Source: a virus. Taken from it: DNA of 33,727 nt. Of the stretch, positions 7,718 through 14,615 are shown piece after piece; the stretch's first letter is position 1; each line of letters opens with the position of its first letter. A program made the position numbers and the translations under genes. The DNA lies in IMG/VR virus record IMGVR_UViG_3300020156_000461, positions 1-33,727 of that record. The stretch is one strand, 5' to 3'. Under the pieces are notes generated by a model. The model was given only the letters and a program-made list of their open reading frames with translations, was not told the DNA's origin and made no database searches.

Positions 7718-8443
7718 ATGTGGAACATAGAACACTTTCGGGCTGGCCTTGCGCAGGTCGAGGCGAAGATCGCTGGAACAACCGATCCGGAGGCGCTGGT
7801 CATCCTTCAGCGCCAGCGCCGCCACATGCAGGATCTGATCGACACGAACGACGCCGTCGAGGTGTACGATCAGGTCCTCACGCTCATCTTCCGGAATTTC
7901 TCCGTCAACTTTGTCGGCTGGTCGAGCTGGCTGCTCCGCTCCTTGGGGCTCCTGGAAATGGACCGGGAGTGGGTTGTCGAAGAGTGCGAGAAGCGCTTTG
8001 AGGTGGATCTCGACGTCCTCGACTGGAAAGTCGGCATCGGCGTGGACTTCACCGTGGGCGACATCGTGGCCGCGATCATCGCGGCGCGCCGTCCGCCGTC
8101 CGCCGAGCCTTCCTTCGATCTGATCGCCCACCTGCGGCGCCAGATGGAGTGGTCCAGCCGCACGTTCGGCCCCGGCTATCAGGTGTCCCGCGTGCTGGCC
8201 CATCTCCGCAAGGAGCTGGTGGAGGTCGAGAGCCGTCCCGGCGATCTTGAGGAGTGGGCCGACGTCATCAGCCTCGCCTTCGACGGGGCGTGGCGCGCCG
8301 GGCATTCCCCCGAGCAGATCGCCGCCGGCATCGCGGCGAAACTGGCGAAGAACGAAGCCAGGCAGTGGCCGGACTGGCGGACGGCGCCGCCGGACGCGCC
8401 GATCGAGCACGTGCGCAAGCCGGAGGAGGCGCCTCATGGCTAA
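7718..8443 (+). CDS. Two-part protein: ACP-like (DUF1493-like) region fused to dATP/dGTP pyrophosphohydrolase-like domain
   Basis: The protein has 241 residues, starting at the ATG at 7718 with GAGGTG five bases upstream. Residues about 132-235 match the DUF550-type dATP/dGTP pyrophosphohydrolase (all-alpha NTP pyrophosphatase superfamily). They start FDLIAHLRRQMEWSSRTFGPG, and the metal-binding acidic residues of this superfamily are visible as KELVEVE (E166, E169) and EEWADV (E179, D182). Such enzymes convert dNTP to dNMP plus pyrophosphate. Residues about 84-120 (EECEKRFEVDLDVLDW...FTVGDIVAAI) resemble a DUF1493/acyl-carrier-like domain without the usual phosphopantetheine serine motif. 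That second match is tentative. The stretch is somewhat less GC-rich than its neighbours, which hints at separate acquisition. Confidence 0.8.
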   Translation: MWNIEHFRAGLAQVEAKIAGTTDPEALVILQRQRRHMQDLIDTNDAVEVYDQVLTLIFRNFSVNFVGWSSWLLRSLGLLEMDREWVVEECEKRFEVDLDVLDWKVGIGVDFTVGDIVAAIIAARRPPSAEPSFDLIAHLRRQMEWSSRTFGPGYQVSRVLAHLRKELVEVESRPGDLEEWADVISLAFDGAWRAGHSPEQIAAGIAAKLAKNEARQWPDWRTAPPDAPIEHVRKPEEAPHG

Positions 8444-8732
8444 GCGCAAGGTATTGCTGCCGACCGAGCGGCAGCTCGCCGTTCTCAAGATCCTGGCCGC
8501 TGGCGGTGCTCTGTCCCGGCGGATCGCCGGGACCCGCATGTACCAGCTCTCCGCCAGCTACGACGAAGATGGCCCGATGGTGGATGCGCTGACGGTGTCG
8601 GAAGTCGTGGCGCTGTTCCGGGCCGGCTGGATCCAGGACCGGGAAAATGGCGACGGCGCAAACCCCAGGATCGGTGGCGAGTACATCATAACCGAAGCCG
8701 GGGACGAACTCGTGGAGGCCGCCCATGGCTGA
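8436..8732 (+). CDS. Hypothetical protein with winged-helix look, 98 aa
   Basis: The start is the ATG at 8436, with GGAGGAGG about eight bases upstream, and it overlaps the preceding stop by eight bases. The order is basic start (MAKRKVLLPTERQLAVLKIL), helix, DALTVSEVVALFRAGWI, and a beta-like ending GGEYIITEAGDELV. The closing pattern (variable loop, then YIITEAG) is what winged-helix proteins show at the wing. No catalytic residues are seen and the family is not recognised. Confidence 0.75.
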   Translation: MAKRKVLLPTERQLAVLKILAAGGALSRRIAGTRMYQLSASYDEDGPMVDALTVSEVVALFRAGWIQDRENGDGANPRIGGEYIITEAGDELVEAAHG

Positions 8733-9030
8733 CGCCGTCGCCTTTGACCTGTCCGACCCGGCTGCGGTCTTGCTCTGGGTGCGGGGTGCCGTCGCCCGCT
8801 TGGCCTTTCCCGGTATCGGCCCTGGGTTGGCCAAGCAGGTGGCGCCAGCCGCGCACCTCAACCGCATCGGCCTCGCCGCCCCGGCCTACGACGTGCTGCA
8901 GGAGGGCATCAAGGCCCTCTGGGGCGTCGAGGTCGTGATCCCCACCAACGCCCGCGTCCAGGAAGTCGCCGACGCGATCCGGGACGCCTACGCCCAGAGG
9001 GCGGACGCACGTGAGGCCGGTGCGTCATGA
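8725..9030 (+). CDS. Hypothetical protein, 101 aa
   Basis: This small soluble protein begins MADAVAFDLSDPAAVLLWV. Two conserved-looking parts can be seen: a GIGPGLAKQVAPAAHLNRIG segment and a C-terminal helix with RVQEVADAIRDAYAQR. It overlaps the previous gene by eight bases and the next by ATGA. I do not recognise the family, and no signal peptide or metal site is visible. Confidence 0.75.
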   Translation: MADAVAFDLSDPAAVLLWVRGAVARLAFPGIGPGLAKQVAPAAHLNRIGLAAPAYDVLQEGIKALWGVEVVIPTNARVQEVADAIRDAYAQRADAREAGAS

Positions 9031-9275
9031 CCACGCCGACCGCCGTCTCCCTCACCGTCGAGCCGATCGGCGGGCCGGGCGTTCCGGTGTACCTGGTGGC
9101 CGGCCTGCCCGGCCACCAGGAGGTCGCCTTCATGGTCATCGACGGTGCCGTGCGGACGCTGAACCCGGCGCGCGGCTTGTCCGTGCACCAGCTTGAGCGC
9201 CCGATCGACCGCGGGCTGCCCAGCATCGCCGCCCTGGTGCGTGGCGCCGTCATGCAGGAGGAGCAATCATGCTGA
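9027..9275 (+). CDS. Hypothetical protein, 82 aa
   Basis: The protein appears mostly beta-rich at the N-terminus (SLTVEPIGGPGVPVYLVAGL, EVAFMVIDGAVRTLNP), with a helical end ending QEEQSC. No family is recognised. The acceptance rests on its ATGA overlap with the previous gene and a seven-base overlap with the next gene, both in the same direction. Confidence 0.7.
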   Translation: MTTPTAVSLTVEPIGGPGVPVYLVAGLPGHQEVAFMVIDGAVRTLNPARGLSVHQLERPIDRGLPSIAALVRGAVMQEEQSC

Positions 9276-9934
9276 CCGACCGCCAGATCGACGCGCGCAT
9301 CCGCCAGCTCGTCGCGCGGGACATGCCGCCCGAGCAGATCTGTGTGCGGCTCCGCCTGTCCTGGCAGCGTGTCGCCCGTGTCCTTCCGCCCGCACCACCC
9401 GTGCCGGCCGCGCTCGAACCGCCGCCACCCGCCACGACGGAGGCCCCTCCACCGGTCGCTGCGGTGCCGGCGGTCGCCGATCCGGCCGCGCGGCGCGTGC
9501 TGGAACTGCTGGAGAAGGCGGCGGATGCCGGCGCTCCGTGCCCGGCCTACAGCACGACGGCCGACCTCCTCGGGCTCAGCGAGACGCGGGTGTCCGTCTC
9601 CGTCCGCACCCTGGAGCGGGACGGCGTCATCCGGATCGCCCGGAAAGGCCCGCAGCGGCGCGTCACCATCGTCGCCACCGGCCGCGCCACAAACTGGTCG
9701 CCGCACCCGCGCGCGCGCGGCGGCGGCTGCGCCATCGCGCCGCCCGGCTTCAACCAGTCCGTCCTCGATCAGGCGCGCCGCATCCTGATGAGCCGGGATT
9801 ATCAGGTGCTGTCGGCCGGCCCTGGGCTCTTCAAGGTCGACGGCCGGATCAGGAACGCCGACGAGCTGGTGGGCATGGCCAACCGGCAGCTCGCCACACT
9901 GGGCCGCCCACCCCTGGTCGGAGCCGCCGCATGA
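9269..9934 (+). CDS. Two-domain HTH regulator-like protein, 221 aa
   Basis: Residues 1-40 (LTDRQIDARIRQLVARDMPP...LRLSWQRVARVL) resemble a resolvase/sigma-type helix-turn-helix. A Pro/Ala-rich linker follows (about 41-73). Residues about 75-135 form a second, winged-helix unit: RRVLELLEKAADAG, then TTADLLGLSETRVSVSVRTLERDGVIRI, then a basic wing RKGPQRRVTIVAT. A C-terminal part of about 85 residues has an RRILMSRDYQVLSAG motif. It is probably a DNA-binding regulator of the early region. The target is unknown. The linker Pro run is typical of flexible tethering. Confidence 0.8.
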   Translation: MLTDRQIDARIRQLVARDMPPEQICVRLRLSWQRVARVLPPAPPVPAALEPPPPATTEAPPPVAAVPAVADPAARRVLELLEKAADAGAPCPAYSTTADLLGLSETRVSVSVRTLERDGVIRIARKGPQRRVTIVATGRATNWSPHPRARGGGCAIAPPGFNQSVLDQARRILMSRDYQVLSAGPGLFKVDGRIRNADELVGMANRQLATLGRPPLVGAAA

Positions 9935-10230
9935 CCGCGCAGCCCCTCGCCCTTGCCCTCCAGTTCGGCGTGCACGCCCGCAACCTGCGGCGCGGCGTGG
10001 CGCTGGACGCCGCCCGACGCGCCCAGCTCGCGCAGCATCTTCTGTTGGGGGCGCTGGCTCTGACCGGCCGGCCGCTCCCCACCCGCCTGGACGCTGACCC
10101 CGCCGGCTTGGTGGAGGCTGCCGTGCTCGCTGCGCGGGAAGCCGGCATGGCCCCGGCCGACGTGGCCGTCATCGTCAACGACGCGCTCAGCCAAGCCAAC
10201 CGCCCTCTCACCCGCACAGGTACCCGATGA
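9931..10230 (+). CDS. Hypothetical helical protein, 99 aa
   Basis: This Ala/Leu-rich protein reads as several helices (HARNLRRGVALDAARRAQLA, LVEAAVLAAREAGMAP, VAVIVNDALSQAN). It has no signal peptide, because the hydrophobic stretch is short and broken by charges. It starts in an ATGA overlap with the two-domain regulator and ends in an ATGA overlap with the zinc-motif gene. No family is recognised. Confidence 0.72.
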   Translation: MTAQPLALALQFGVHARNLRRGVALDAARRAQLAQHLLLGALALTGRPLPTRLDADPAGLVEAAVLAAREAGMAPADVAVIVNDALSQANRPLTRTGTR

Positions 10231-10451
10231 CTGACAAACCGAAGCGCCGCTGCCCGCACTGCGGCGACCTGACGTCCGCCGACCTCTGCTGCGGCTTCCG
10301 CGCCGATGGAACGGCGGCCATCCCTGCCGACGTGATGGCTCTGGTCAGGGCCATGACCGGCACGGGGACCGATTGGGAGGCCGTGGTGGACGGCGAGGCG
10401 GCGGCCGACGGCGCCGAGTGGGACAACCGCCGCCCCGAACCCCAGGATTGA
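10227..10451 (+). CDS. Small zinc-ribbon-like protein, 74 aa
   Basis: The N-terminus carries RRCPHCGD (C9, C12) followed by CC at 21-22, a possible zinc-binding knuckle. The rest is acidic (DGEAAADGAEWDNRRPEPQD). Phages commonly carry such tiny CPxC proteins that bind host RNA polymerase or other partners, but nothing here identifies the partner. It starts in an ATGA overlap and ends 21 bases before gemA. Confidence 0.7.
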   Translation: MTDKPKRRCPHCGDLTSADLCCGFRADGTAAIPADVMALVRAMTGTGTDWEAVVDGEAAADGAEWDNRRPEPQD

Positions 10452-10472
10452 AGTACGTGTGAGCGCATCATC

Positions 10473-10922
10473 ATGAAGTCCGAAAACCAAGCCCGCCTGA
10501 TCAAGGCGATCCAGACCTGCCGGCGCAAGGTGTCCGGACTGGACGGTGACGACGACTGGCGCGATTTCCTGGAGAAGGCGGCGGGCGGTCGTTCGCTCAA
10601 GGCGATGTCCGGGCCGCAGCTGGGGCGCGTCCTGGATGCGCTGCACTCGGCCGGCGCCCCGCGGCTGGCGCCGCCGCCGGCCGGCCGGTCGCGTTACTCC
10701 GCCTCGCCGCAGATGGCGATGGTCCGGGGGCTGTGGCTGGAACTGGCGGATCTGGGAGCGGTCCAGGACCGCTCTGAGAGCGCTCTCAGCGCCTTCGTGA
10801 AGCGGCAGACCCGACAGGATTTCGGCCGCCTGGATCAGCAGGCGGCCGAACGGGTCATCGAGGCGCTGAAGAGCTGGCGAGCGCGGACGCTGGCGAAGGC
10901 CGACGGGGCGTCGGCATCATGA
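10473..10922 (+). CDS. gemA: GemA/gp16-like regulatory protein (DUF1018)
   Basis: The 149 residues match the Mu GemA (gp16) family. They show an N-terminal helical start with ARLIKAIQTCRRKV, the conserved SPQMAMVRGLWLELADLGAV, and the C-terminal SALSAFVKRQTR...QQAAERVIEALKSWRARTL. Mu GemA affects host gene expression and supercoiling and sits just before mor, the same place as here. A clear Shine-Dalgarno site is missing; AGTACGTGTGAG precedes the start, so expression may be weak or coupled to the upstream gene. Confidence 0.9.
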   Translation: MKSENQARLIKAIQTCRRKVSGLDGDDDWRDFLEKAAGGRSLKAMSGPQLGRVLDALHSAGAPRLAPPPAGRSRYSASPQMAMVRGLWLELADLGAVQDRSESALSAFVKRQTRQDFGRLDQQAAERVIEALKSWRARTLAKADGASAS

Positions 10923-10927
10923 CGCGG

Positions 10928-11302
10928 TCATCGCTTGCATTCCTTGGACATGCCGGCCAGCGCCGCGACCTGCGTGGCGGCGTAATAGTCCAGGCCGGTG
11001 GTCTTCTTGAAGCTGGCGTTCAGCGCCTCCAGGTGCGGTTCCTTCCACTTTTCCCGCGCCTGGAAGTGTTCAACCAGCATCTCCTTCGACGGCGATTTCC
11101 CCGGCGGCACCGCCGGATGCATGCCGAACAGCTTGTCGGCCTCACGTTCCAGCTTCACCCTTTCGTCGTTCTTGTACTTGCACCAGGTCGGCAGGACGGC
11201 GCGCACCTGCGCCTCGCTGGGCAGGTCGGCCGCTGCCGCCGGCACGGCGGCGAGGAGTGTGGCGAAGGCAAGCGCGGCGGGAAGCCGGTGCGGGCGCATC
11301 AT
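10928..11302 (-). CDS. Secreted hypothetical protein on the opposite strand (possible lysogenic-conversion gene)
   Basis: This leftward gene encodes 124 residues. Residues 1-25 are a clear Sec signal peptide: basic start, ALAFATLLAAVP core, and AAA-AD cleavage region. The mature part is about 99 residues, Lys- and Glu-rich, with two Cys (in PTWCKYKND and near the C-terminal KECKR) that could form a disulfide. GGAG lies about four bases upstream of the first of two ATGs, supporting translation. It is the only leftward gene besides the repressor, so it may be expressed in the lysogen. A moron or conversion function is inference, and I do not recognise the family. Confidence 0.75.
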   Translation of the reverse strand: MMRPHRLPAALAFATLLAAVPAAAADLPSEAQVRAVLPTWCKYKNDERVKLEREADKLFGMHPAVPPGKSPSKEMLVEHFQAREKWKEPHLEALNASFKKTTGLDYYAATQVAALAGMSKECKR

Positions 11303-11385
11303 GCGTCTCCGGTTGTGGTGGTTCCCCAGAACTCTCGCGCGCGCAACAGCCGTTCGTCAACCGCCAGCGCCGGGGGGCGGACACC

Positions 11386-11802
11386 ATGACGGCCGCGCCG
11401 CCCTCCCTCGTCCTGCCGGGCGTGCTGGGCGAGATCGCCGAGATCGCCGGCGCCCCGGCGGCCCTGGCCGTCGCGCGCGAGATGGGCGGGCGGCGGGCCT
11501 ACTTCCCCGCCAAGCCGAAAGCCGATCACTGGCTGGTGCGCGCGGTGGGGGCCGAAACGGCCGCGGCGATCTGCGCCCATCTGGTGGCCGGCGGGACCGG
11601 TCTGGAGATCCCGGTGCCTCTTGGCCCGACCGGATCGCGTGCCCAGGTTTGGTCGACGATCCAGCGGGCGCTGTCGGCCGGCGAGACCTCCGGTCGCGCG
11701 GCGCAGCTCGCCGGCGTTGACGAACGGACGATCCGGCGTCACCGTAACGGCCATTCCGGGGCGCGCCGCAGCGGCGACCCCGACCAGGGCGAACTGTTCT
11801 GA
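11386..11802 (+). CDS. mor: Mor/C-family late or middle transcription activator
   Basis: The protein has 138 residues. The N-terminal dimerisation part follows the family pattern: LPGVLGEIAEIAG...ALAVAREMGGRRAYFPAKP, then AICAHLVAGGTGLEIPVPLG. The C-terminal helix-turn-helix runs about 88-122 (IQRALSAGETSGRAAQLAGVDERTIRRHR). In Mu, Mor activates the middle promoter and its paralogue C activates late promoters. Only one family member is visible here, so it may do both jobs. It lies immediately before the lysis genes and before the first of two dyads proposed as its binding sites. The start is the ATG at 11386, after a G-rich GGGGGGCGG; the longer open frame upstream is not supported. Confidence 0.9.
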   Translation: MTAAPPSLVLPGVLGEIAEIAGAPAALAVAREMGGRRAYFPAKPKADHWLVRAVGAETAAAICAHLVAGGTGLEIPVPLGPTGSRAQVWSTIQRALSAGETSGRAAQLAGVDERTIRRHRNGHSGARRSGDPDQGELF

Positions 11803-11818
11803 CCACGACGCCCTGAAG

Positions 11819-11836
11819 CCCGGACAAGTGTCCGGG
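11819..11836 (+). promoter_or_regulatory. Late operator dyad 1 (predicted activator site of the lysis promoter)
   Basis: CCCGGACA-AG-TGTCCGGG is a perfect 8+8 dyad with a 2-base centre. It lies in the 93-base spacer after the mor-like gene and ends 59 bases before the endolysin ATG. The same dyad, with another centre, recurs at 19523-19540. Both copies share flanking G before and TGT after. Position matches Mu Plys. No clear -35 or -10 box is visible, which would fit an activator-dependent promoter. Confidence 0.7.
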
Positions 11837-11895
11837 TGTGTGGGAACGGGAGCGAGCACCAAAGTGGGCGGCACAACCGCCAGGGTGCCCCCGTC

Positions 11896-12423
11896 ATGTC
11901 CTACAGCTCCCCCAGCCTGTCGCCGCGCCACCTGCGCGACCACGTCATCAAGCCCGTCCTGACGCACTGCGCCGGCGACGATGCCCGCGGCTTCGACAGC
12001 CCCGCGGCCGTCGAGCTGGTGCTGGGCACCGCCGCGCATGAGTCCAAGCTGCGCGCGCTGGACCAGATCACCGGCCCGAACGACGGGACGCTCGGGCCGG
12101 CCTTCGGGCTCTGGCAGATGGAAGGCCCGACCCACGACGACATCTGGCGGAACTTCCTGCTGCACCGGCACGGGCTGGCCGCGCGCATTCGCGCCATGCA
12201 GGGGGAGTTTCCGCACCCCCACCACCAGCTCGTCACCAACCTGGCCTACGGCGCCGCCATGTGCCGCGCCCACTACTTCCGCCGGCCCGAGCCGCTGCCG
12301 GCCGCCGGGGACTTGGCCGGCCAGGCCGCCTACTGGAAGCGCCACTACAACACCAGCGCCGGGAAGGGCACGCCGGACCAGTACGTCCGCGACTGGCGCG
12401 AGCTGGTGGCGCCGTACCTCTGA
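11896..12423 (+). CDS. Putative endolysin (lysozyme-like peptidoglycan hydrolase)
   Basis: The protein has 175 residues from the ATG at 11896. The key segment is LVLGTAAHESKLRALDQITG (42-61), in which Glu49 in AHES is a likely catalytic glutamate, as in lysozyme-like and SLT folds. FGLWQMEGPTHDDIW and a second helical part with NLAYGAAMCRAHYFR follow, and the end is DWRELVAPYL. I recognise this as a phage family found directly before holin genes. There is no signal peptide, so it would need a holin. The first position after the predicted late promoter and before the holin-like gene supports a lysis role. Confidence 0.8.
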   Translation: MSYSSPSLSPRHLRDHVIKPVLTHCAGDDARGFDSPAAVELVLGTAAHESKLRALDQITGPNDGTLGPAFGLWQMEGPTHDDIWRNFLLHRHGLAARIRAMQGEFPHPHHQLVTNLAYGAAMCRAHYFRRPEPLPAAGDLAGQAAYWKRHYNTSAGKGTPDQYVRDWRELVAPYL

Positions 12424-12436
12424 AGGAGACCCCCGC

Positions 12437-13015
12437 ATGGAAATCGCGTTCCTCATGGTTCTCGCGCTGGCGCTGCTGGTGTGGGGCATCTACTCCCTGG
12501 TCCGTCCGGGCGCCCGGCTCGGCCATGCCGTCGCCGGCCTGCTGTCGGTCGCGGCGGGCGGCGTCATGCTGATCCTGCTGGCCGTGCCGGCGCTGGCGGC
12601 GGACGGCGCGCAGGTCTACGCCGTGTCGATCCCGCCGGACCTCGTGGCGTCGGTGATCGACGTGGCCATCCTCGCCCTGTCGGCGCTGGGTTCCTGGCTG
12701 ATCAAGCGGGGGGCCGACTGGCTGAAGCTCGATCACGAGAGCAAGCTGGTCGAGCGGCTGGAGCTGGCCATGCTGCCCGCCCTCACCTTCGCCCGCGAGC
12801 GGCTGCTGGCCCAGGGCAAGGACCTGAGCAAGGTCGAGGTGCGTTCAGAGCTGGTCGGCGTCGCCGCGACCTACCTGCTGCCGAAGATGCCCGGCGTGCT
12901 GCGGAACCTGGGCATCGACGCCGAGGGCCTGCGCGAGCGCCTGACCGGCCGCCTCGACCTGGTGGCGCCGCTGCCCGGCCAGGACACGGTCAACAGCGCC
13001 CAGATCCGGGAGTAG
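12437..13015 (+). CDS. Holin-like membrane protein
   Basis: The protein has 192 residues. Three hydrophobic segments are visible: about 3-23 (IAFLMVLALALLVWGIYSLV), 32-55 (AVAGLLSVAAGGVMLILLAV) and 70-89 (VASVIDVAILALSALGSWLI). A charged cytoplasmic-type tail with helical content follows (ESKLVERLELAMLPALTFARERL). The third segment plus tail resembles LLH-type holins. It would let the endolysin reach the cell wall. A strong AAGGAGA at 12423-12429 precedes the ATG. The pairing with the endolysin is the chief evidence, and the exact holin class is uncertain. Confidence 0.7.
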   Translation: MEIAFLMVLALALLVWGIYSLVRPGARLGHAVAGLLSVAAGGVMLILLAVPALAADGAQVYAVSIPPDLVASVIDVAILALSALGSWLIKRGADWLKLDHESKLVERLELAMLPALTFARERLLAQGKDLSKVEVRSELVGVAATYLLPKMPGVLRNLGIDAEGLRERLTGRLDLVAPLPGQDTVNSAQIRE

Positions 13016-13019
13016 CGCC

Positions 13020-13238
13020 GTGGCCGACGACGCCGACAACGCGCAGGCCGCGACCGACCGCTTCCTGTCGCACGCTCTCGCGGGCCGCATCACCGGCCCA
13101 CGTCCCGGCCCGGGTTCGGACGCCTGCGTCCGGTGCGGCGAGCCGATCCCGGCCGCCCGCCGCCACGCCGTCGACGGCGTGGCGACCTGCGTGTCCTGCC
13201 AGGACGAACTGGAGCGCGCGCGCCGGAGGGTCGCATGA
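13020..13238 (+). CDS. TraR/DksA C4-type zinc finger protein, 72 aa
   Basis: C36, C39, C57 and C60 form the C-x2-C-x17-C-x2-C finger of the TraR/DksA family, with CGEPIPAARRHAVDGVATCV typical of the family. TraR-like proteins bind the secondary channel of RNA polymerase and mimic DksA with ppGpp. The family's N-terminal helix with an Asp-containing tip is represented by the short acidic start. The start codon is GTG at 13020. It lies between the holin-like and DUF2730 genes and is common at this place in Mu-like phages. Confidence 0.85.
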   Translation: MADDADNAQAATDRFLSHALAGRITGPRPGPGSDACVRCGEPIPAARRHAVDGVATCVSCQDELERARRRVA

Positions 13239-13648
13239 GCATCCTGGCCGAGCTGAAGGAGTGGGGCGCCGCCGTGGCGCTGGTGTCGCCGCTGGTTTCC
13301 GCCGCCCTGCTCTGGTGGCTGTCCCAGCGCTTCGCCAGCCGCAAGGAGTTGGAGGCCGTGCACGTCCGCCTCGACGGCATGGACGATCGCCTGGACGAGG
13401 GCGCCCAGCGCTTCCAGACCATGGACACGGCGATCCGCGAGGCGACCCACGCGGCCGAGGACGCCAAGGAGGCGGCCGAGCGGGCCATCAAGGCGGCGGA
13501 GGAGATCGGTGACGCGCGGCTGGAGGTGGCCGAGCTGCGCGGGGACATCAAGACGCTGAACGCGCTGCTGGTGCGCCTGGAGCGTGACAGCGCGCGGATG
13601 GTCGACGGCCATCTGGCCATGGGAGCGATCGGGGGAGGCAAGGTATGA
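13235..13648 (+). CDS. DUF2730 family membrane-anchored coiled-coil protein
   Basis: The protein has 137 residues: one transmembrane segment (about 10-30, VALVSPLVSAALLWWLSQRF) followed by a long charged heptad-like coiled coil (about 31-125). This is the DUF2730 pattern of Mu-like phages, located between lysis and packaging genes. The shape also fits an inner-membrane spanin, but I found no nested outer-membrane lipoprotein frame, so that alternative is weaker. It overlaps the previous gene by ATGA and has GGAGGG upstream. Confidence 0.8.
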   Translation: MSILAELKEWGAAVALVSPLVSAALLWWLSQRFASRKELEAVHVRLDGMDDRLDEGAQRFQTMDTAIREATHAAEDAKEAAERAIKAAEEIGDARLEVAELRGDIKTLNALLVRLERDSARMVDGHLAMGAIGGGKV

Positions 13649-13950
13649 GCATGAACGAGCAGGTGCGCGCCGTCTTCGACGCCGACCGGCGCCTGTGTTT
13701 CCTGCGCCTGCTGGATGAGAGCGGCGGGCGGGCCAGCACGTCGACGCTGGAGAAGTCGGTGCGCATCTTCTTCTCGCGGGTGGACCGTGCGTCGACCAAC
13801 GCCGATGCCCGCTGGCTGGCCGCCGCCGGCCTGGTCGAGTGCGAGGAGCTGCGGCCCGACCTGATCGCCGTCTCGATCACCGACCGTGGCGAGCGCGTGG
13901 CGCGCGGCGAGGAGCGCGTCGACGGCGTCGCCCGTCCGTCGCGGGATTGA
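13645..13950 (+). CDS. VpaChn25_0724-family Mu gp26-like protein
   Basis: The 101 residues follow a winged-helix-like pattern: RRLCFLRLLDESGGRASTST, a middle helix with STNADARWLAAAGLVECEEL, then IAVSITDRGERVARGEERVDGVARPSRD. The ending with TxRGxxVAxG...GVxRP is the signature I associate with the VpaChn25_0724 family, found just upstream of the small terminase in Mu-like phages. It may help packaging or regulate it; its role is not known. It overlaps the DUF2730 gene by ATGA. Confidence 0.85.
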   Translation: MSMNEQVRAVFDADRRLCFLRLLDESGGRASTSTLEKSVRIFFSRVDRASTNADARWLAAAGLVECEELRPDLIAVSITDRGERVARGEERVDGVARPSRD

Positions 13951-13954
13951 CGGC

Positions 13955-14611
13955 ATGGCCGGCAAACCCTCCAAGGTGGACAAGCTGCCGGACCCGCTGC
14001 GCGAGGGCATCGCGCAGCTGTGGACCTCCGGCCGCTACACCGTCGACCAGATCCTGACCCATCTGCACGATCTGGCCGGCGGCCGGCGCACCATGCTGCC
14101 GCCCGAACTGGACGTGGCGGTGTCGGTGGCGCCCGAGGAGCTGCCGTCGCGGTCGCGCCTGCACGCGCACCTCCAGGGCGTCGACCAGGTCGCCGAGCGC
14201 CTCCAGCGCTCGCGCTCCGTCGCCGAGGCGCTGATGCGGAAGCTTGGCGACGAACCCGAAAGCCGGACGGCCCGCCTCAACATCGAGCTGCTGCACTCGG
14301 CCGTGCTGGACCTGTTCATGGCGGCCGATGAACAGCAGGCGGCCGGCGACGGGGACGGCGCGTCGCCCGACGGCCCGCCCGTGTCGTTCACGCCGGAAGC
14401 CGTGGCTAACCTGGCCAAGGCCCTGAAGGATCTGTCGTCGGCCCGCAAGGCCGACGCCGACCTGATCCTGCGCATGCGCAAGGAGGTGGCCGCGGAGATG
14501 GTCAAGAAGCTGGACGTCGCGGAGAAGGCGGCCAAGGCGGCCGGCGAGAAGGGGCTGTCGGTCGAGCGCATCGCCCAGCTCCGCCAGGTGCTGGCCGGCG
14601 GGGCGGCGTAG
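13955..14611 (+). CDS. terS: Small terminase subunit (DUF3486, Mu gp27-like)
   Basis: The protein has 218 residues from the ATG at 13955. The N-terminus begins GKPSKVDKLPDPLREGIAQL, with the DUF3486 helix-turn-helix (SGRYTVDQILTHLHDL), as expected for the DNA-recognition part of a small terminase. The rest is helical, including a long central helix about residues 80-125 and a C-terminal coiled part (KLDVAEKAAKAAGEKG). It would recognise the pac site at the phage left end and hand DNA to TerL. It sits four bases before the large subunit. Confidence 0.9.
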   Translation: MAGKPSKVDKLPDPLREGIAQLWTSGRYTVDQILTHLHDLAGGRRTMLPPELDVAVSVAPEELPSRSRLHAHLQGVDQVAERLQRSRSVAEALMRKLGDEPESRTARLNIELLHSAVLDLFMAADEQQAAGDGDGASPDGPPVSFTPEAVANLAKALKDLSSARKADADLILRMRKEVAAEMVKKLDVAEKAAKAAGEKGLSVERIAQLRQVLAGGAA

Positions 14612-14615
14612 CGCC

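Noticed and set aside
10919-11389. A 156-codon plus-strand frame opposite the secreted-protein gene
   Set aside because: The opposite strand has a signal peptide, a good ribosome-binding site and natural composition; the plus-strand frame reads as Arg/Gly/Leu-rich shadow and overlaps gemA and mor.
13235-13648. Spanin assignment for the DUF2730-type protein
   Set aside because: The single membrane segment and coiled coil fit an inner-membrane spanin, but no lipoprotein partner frame with a lipobox is visible inside or after it, and the DUF2730 match explains it better.
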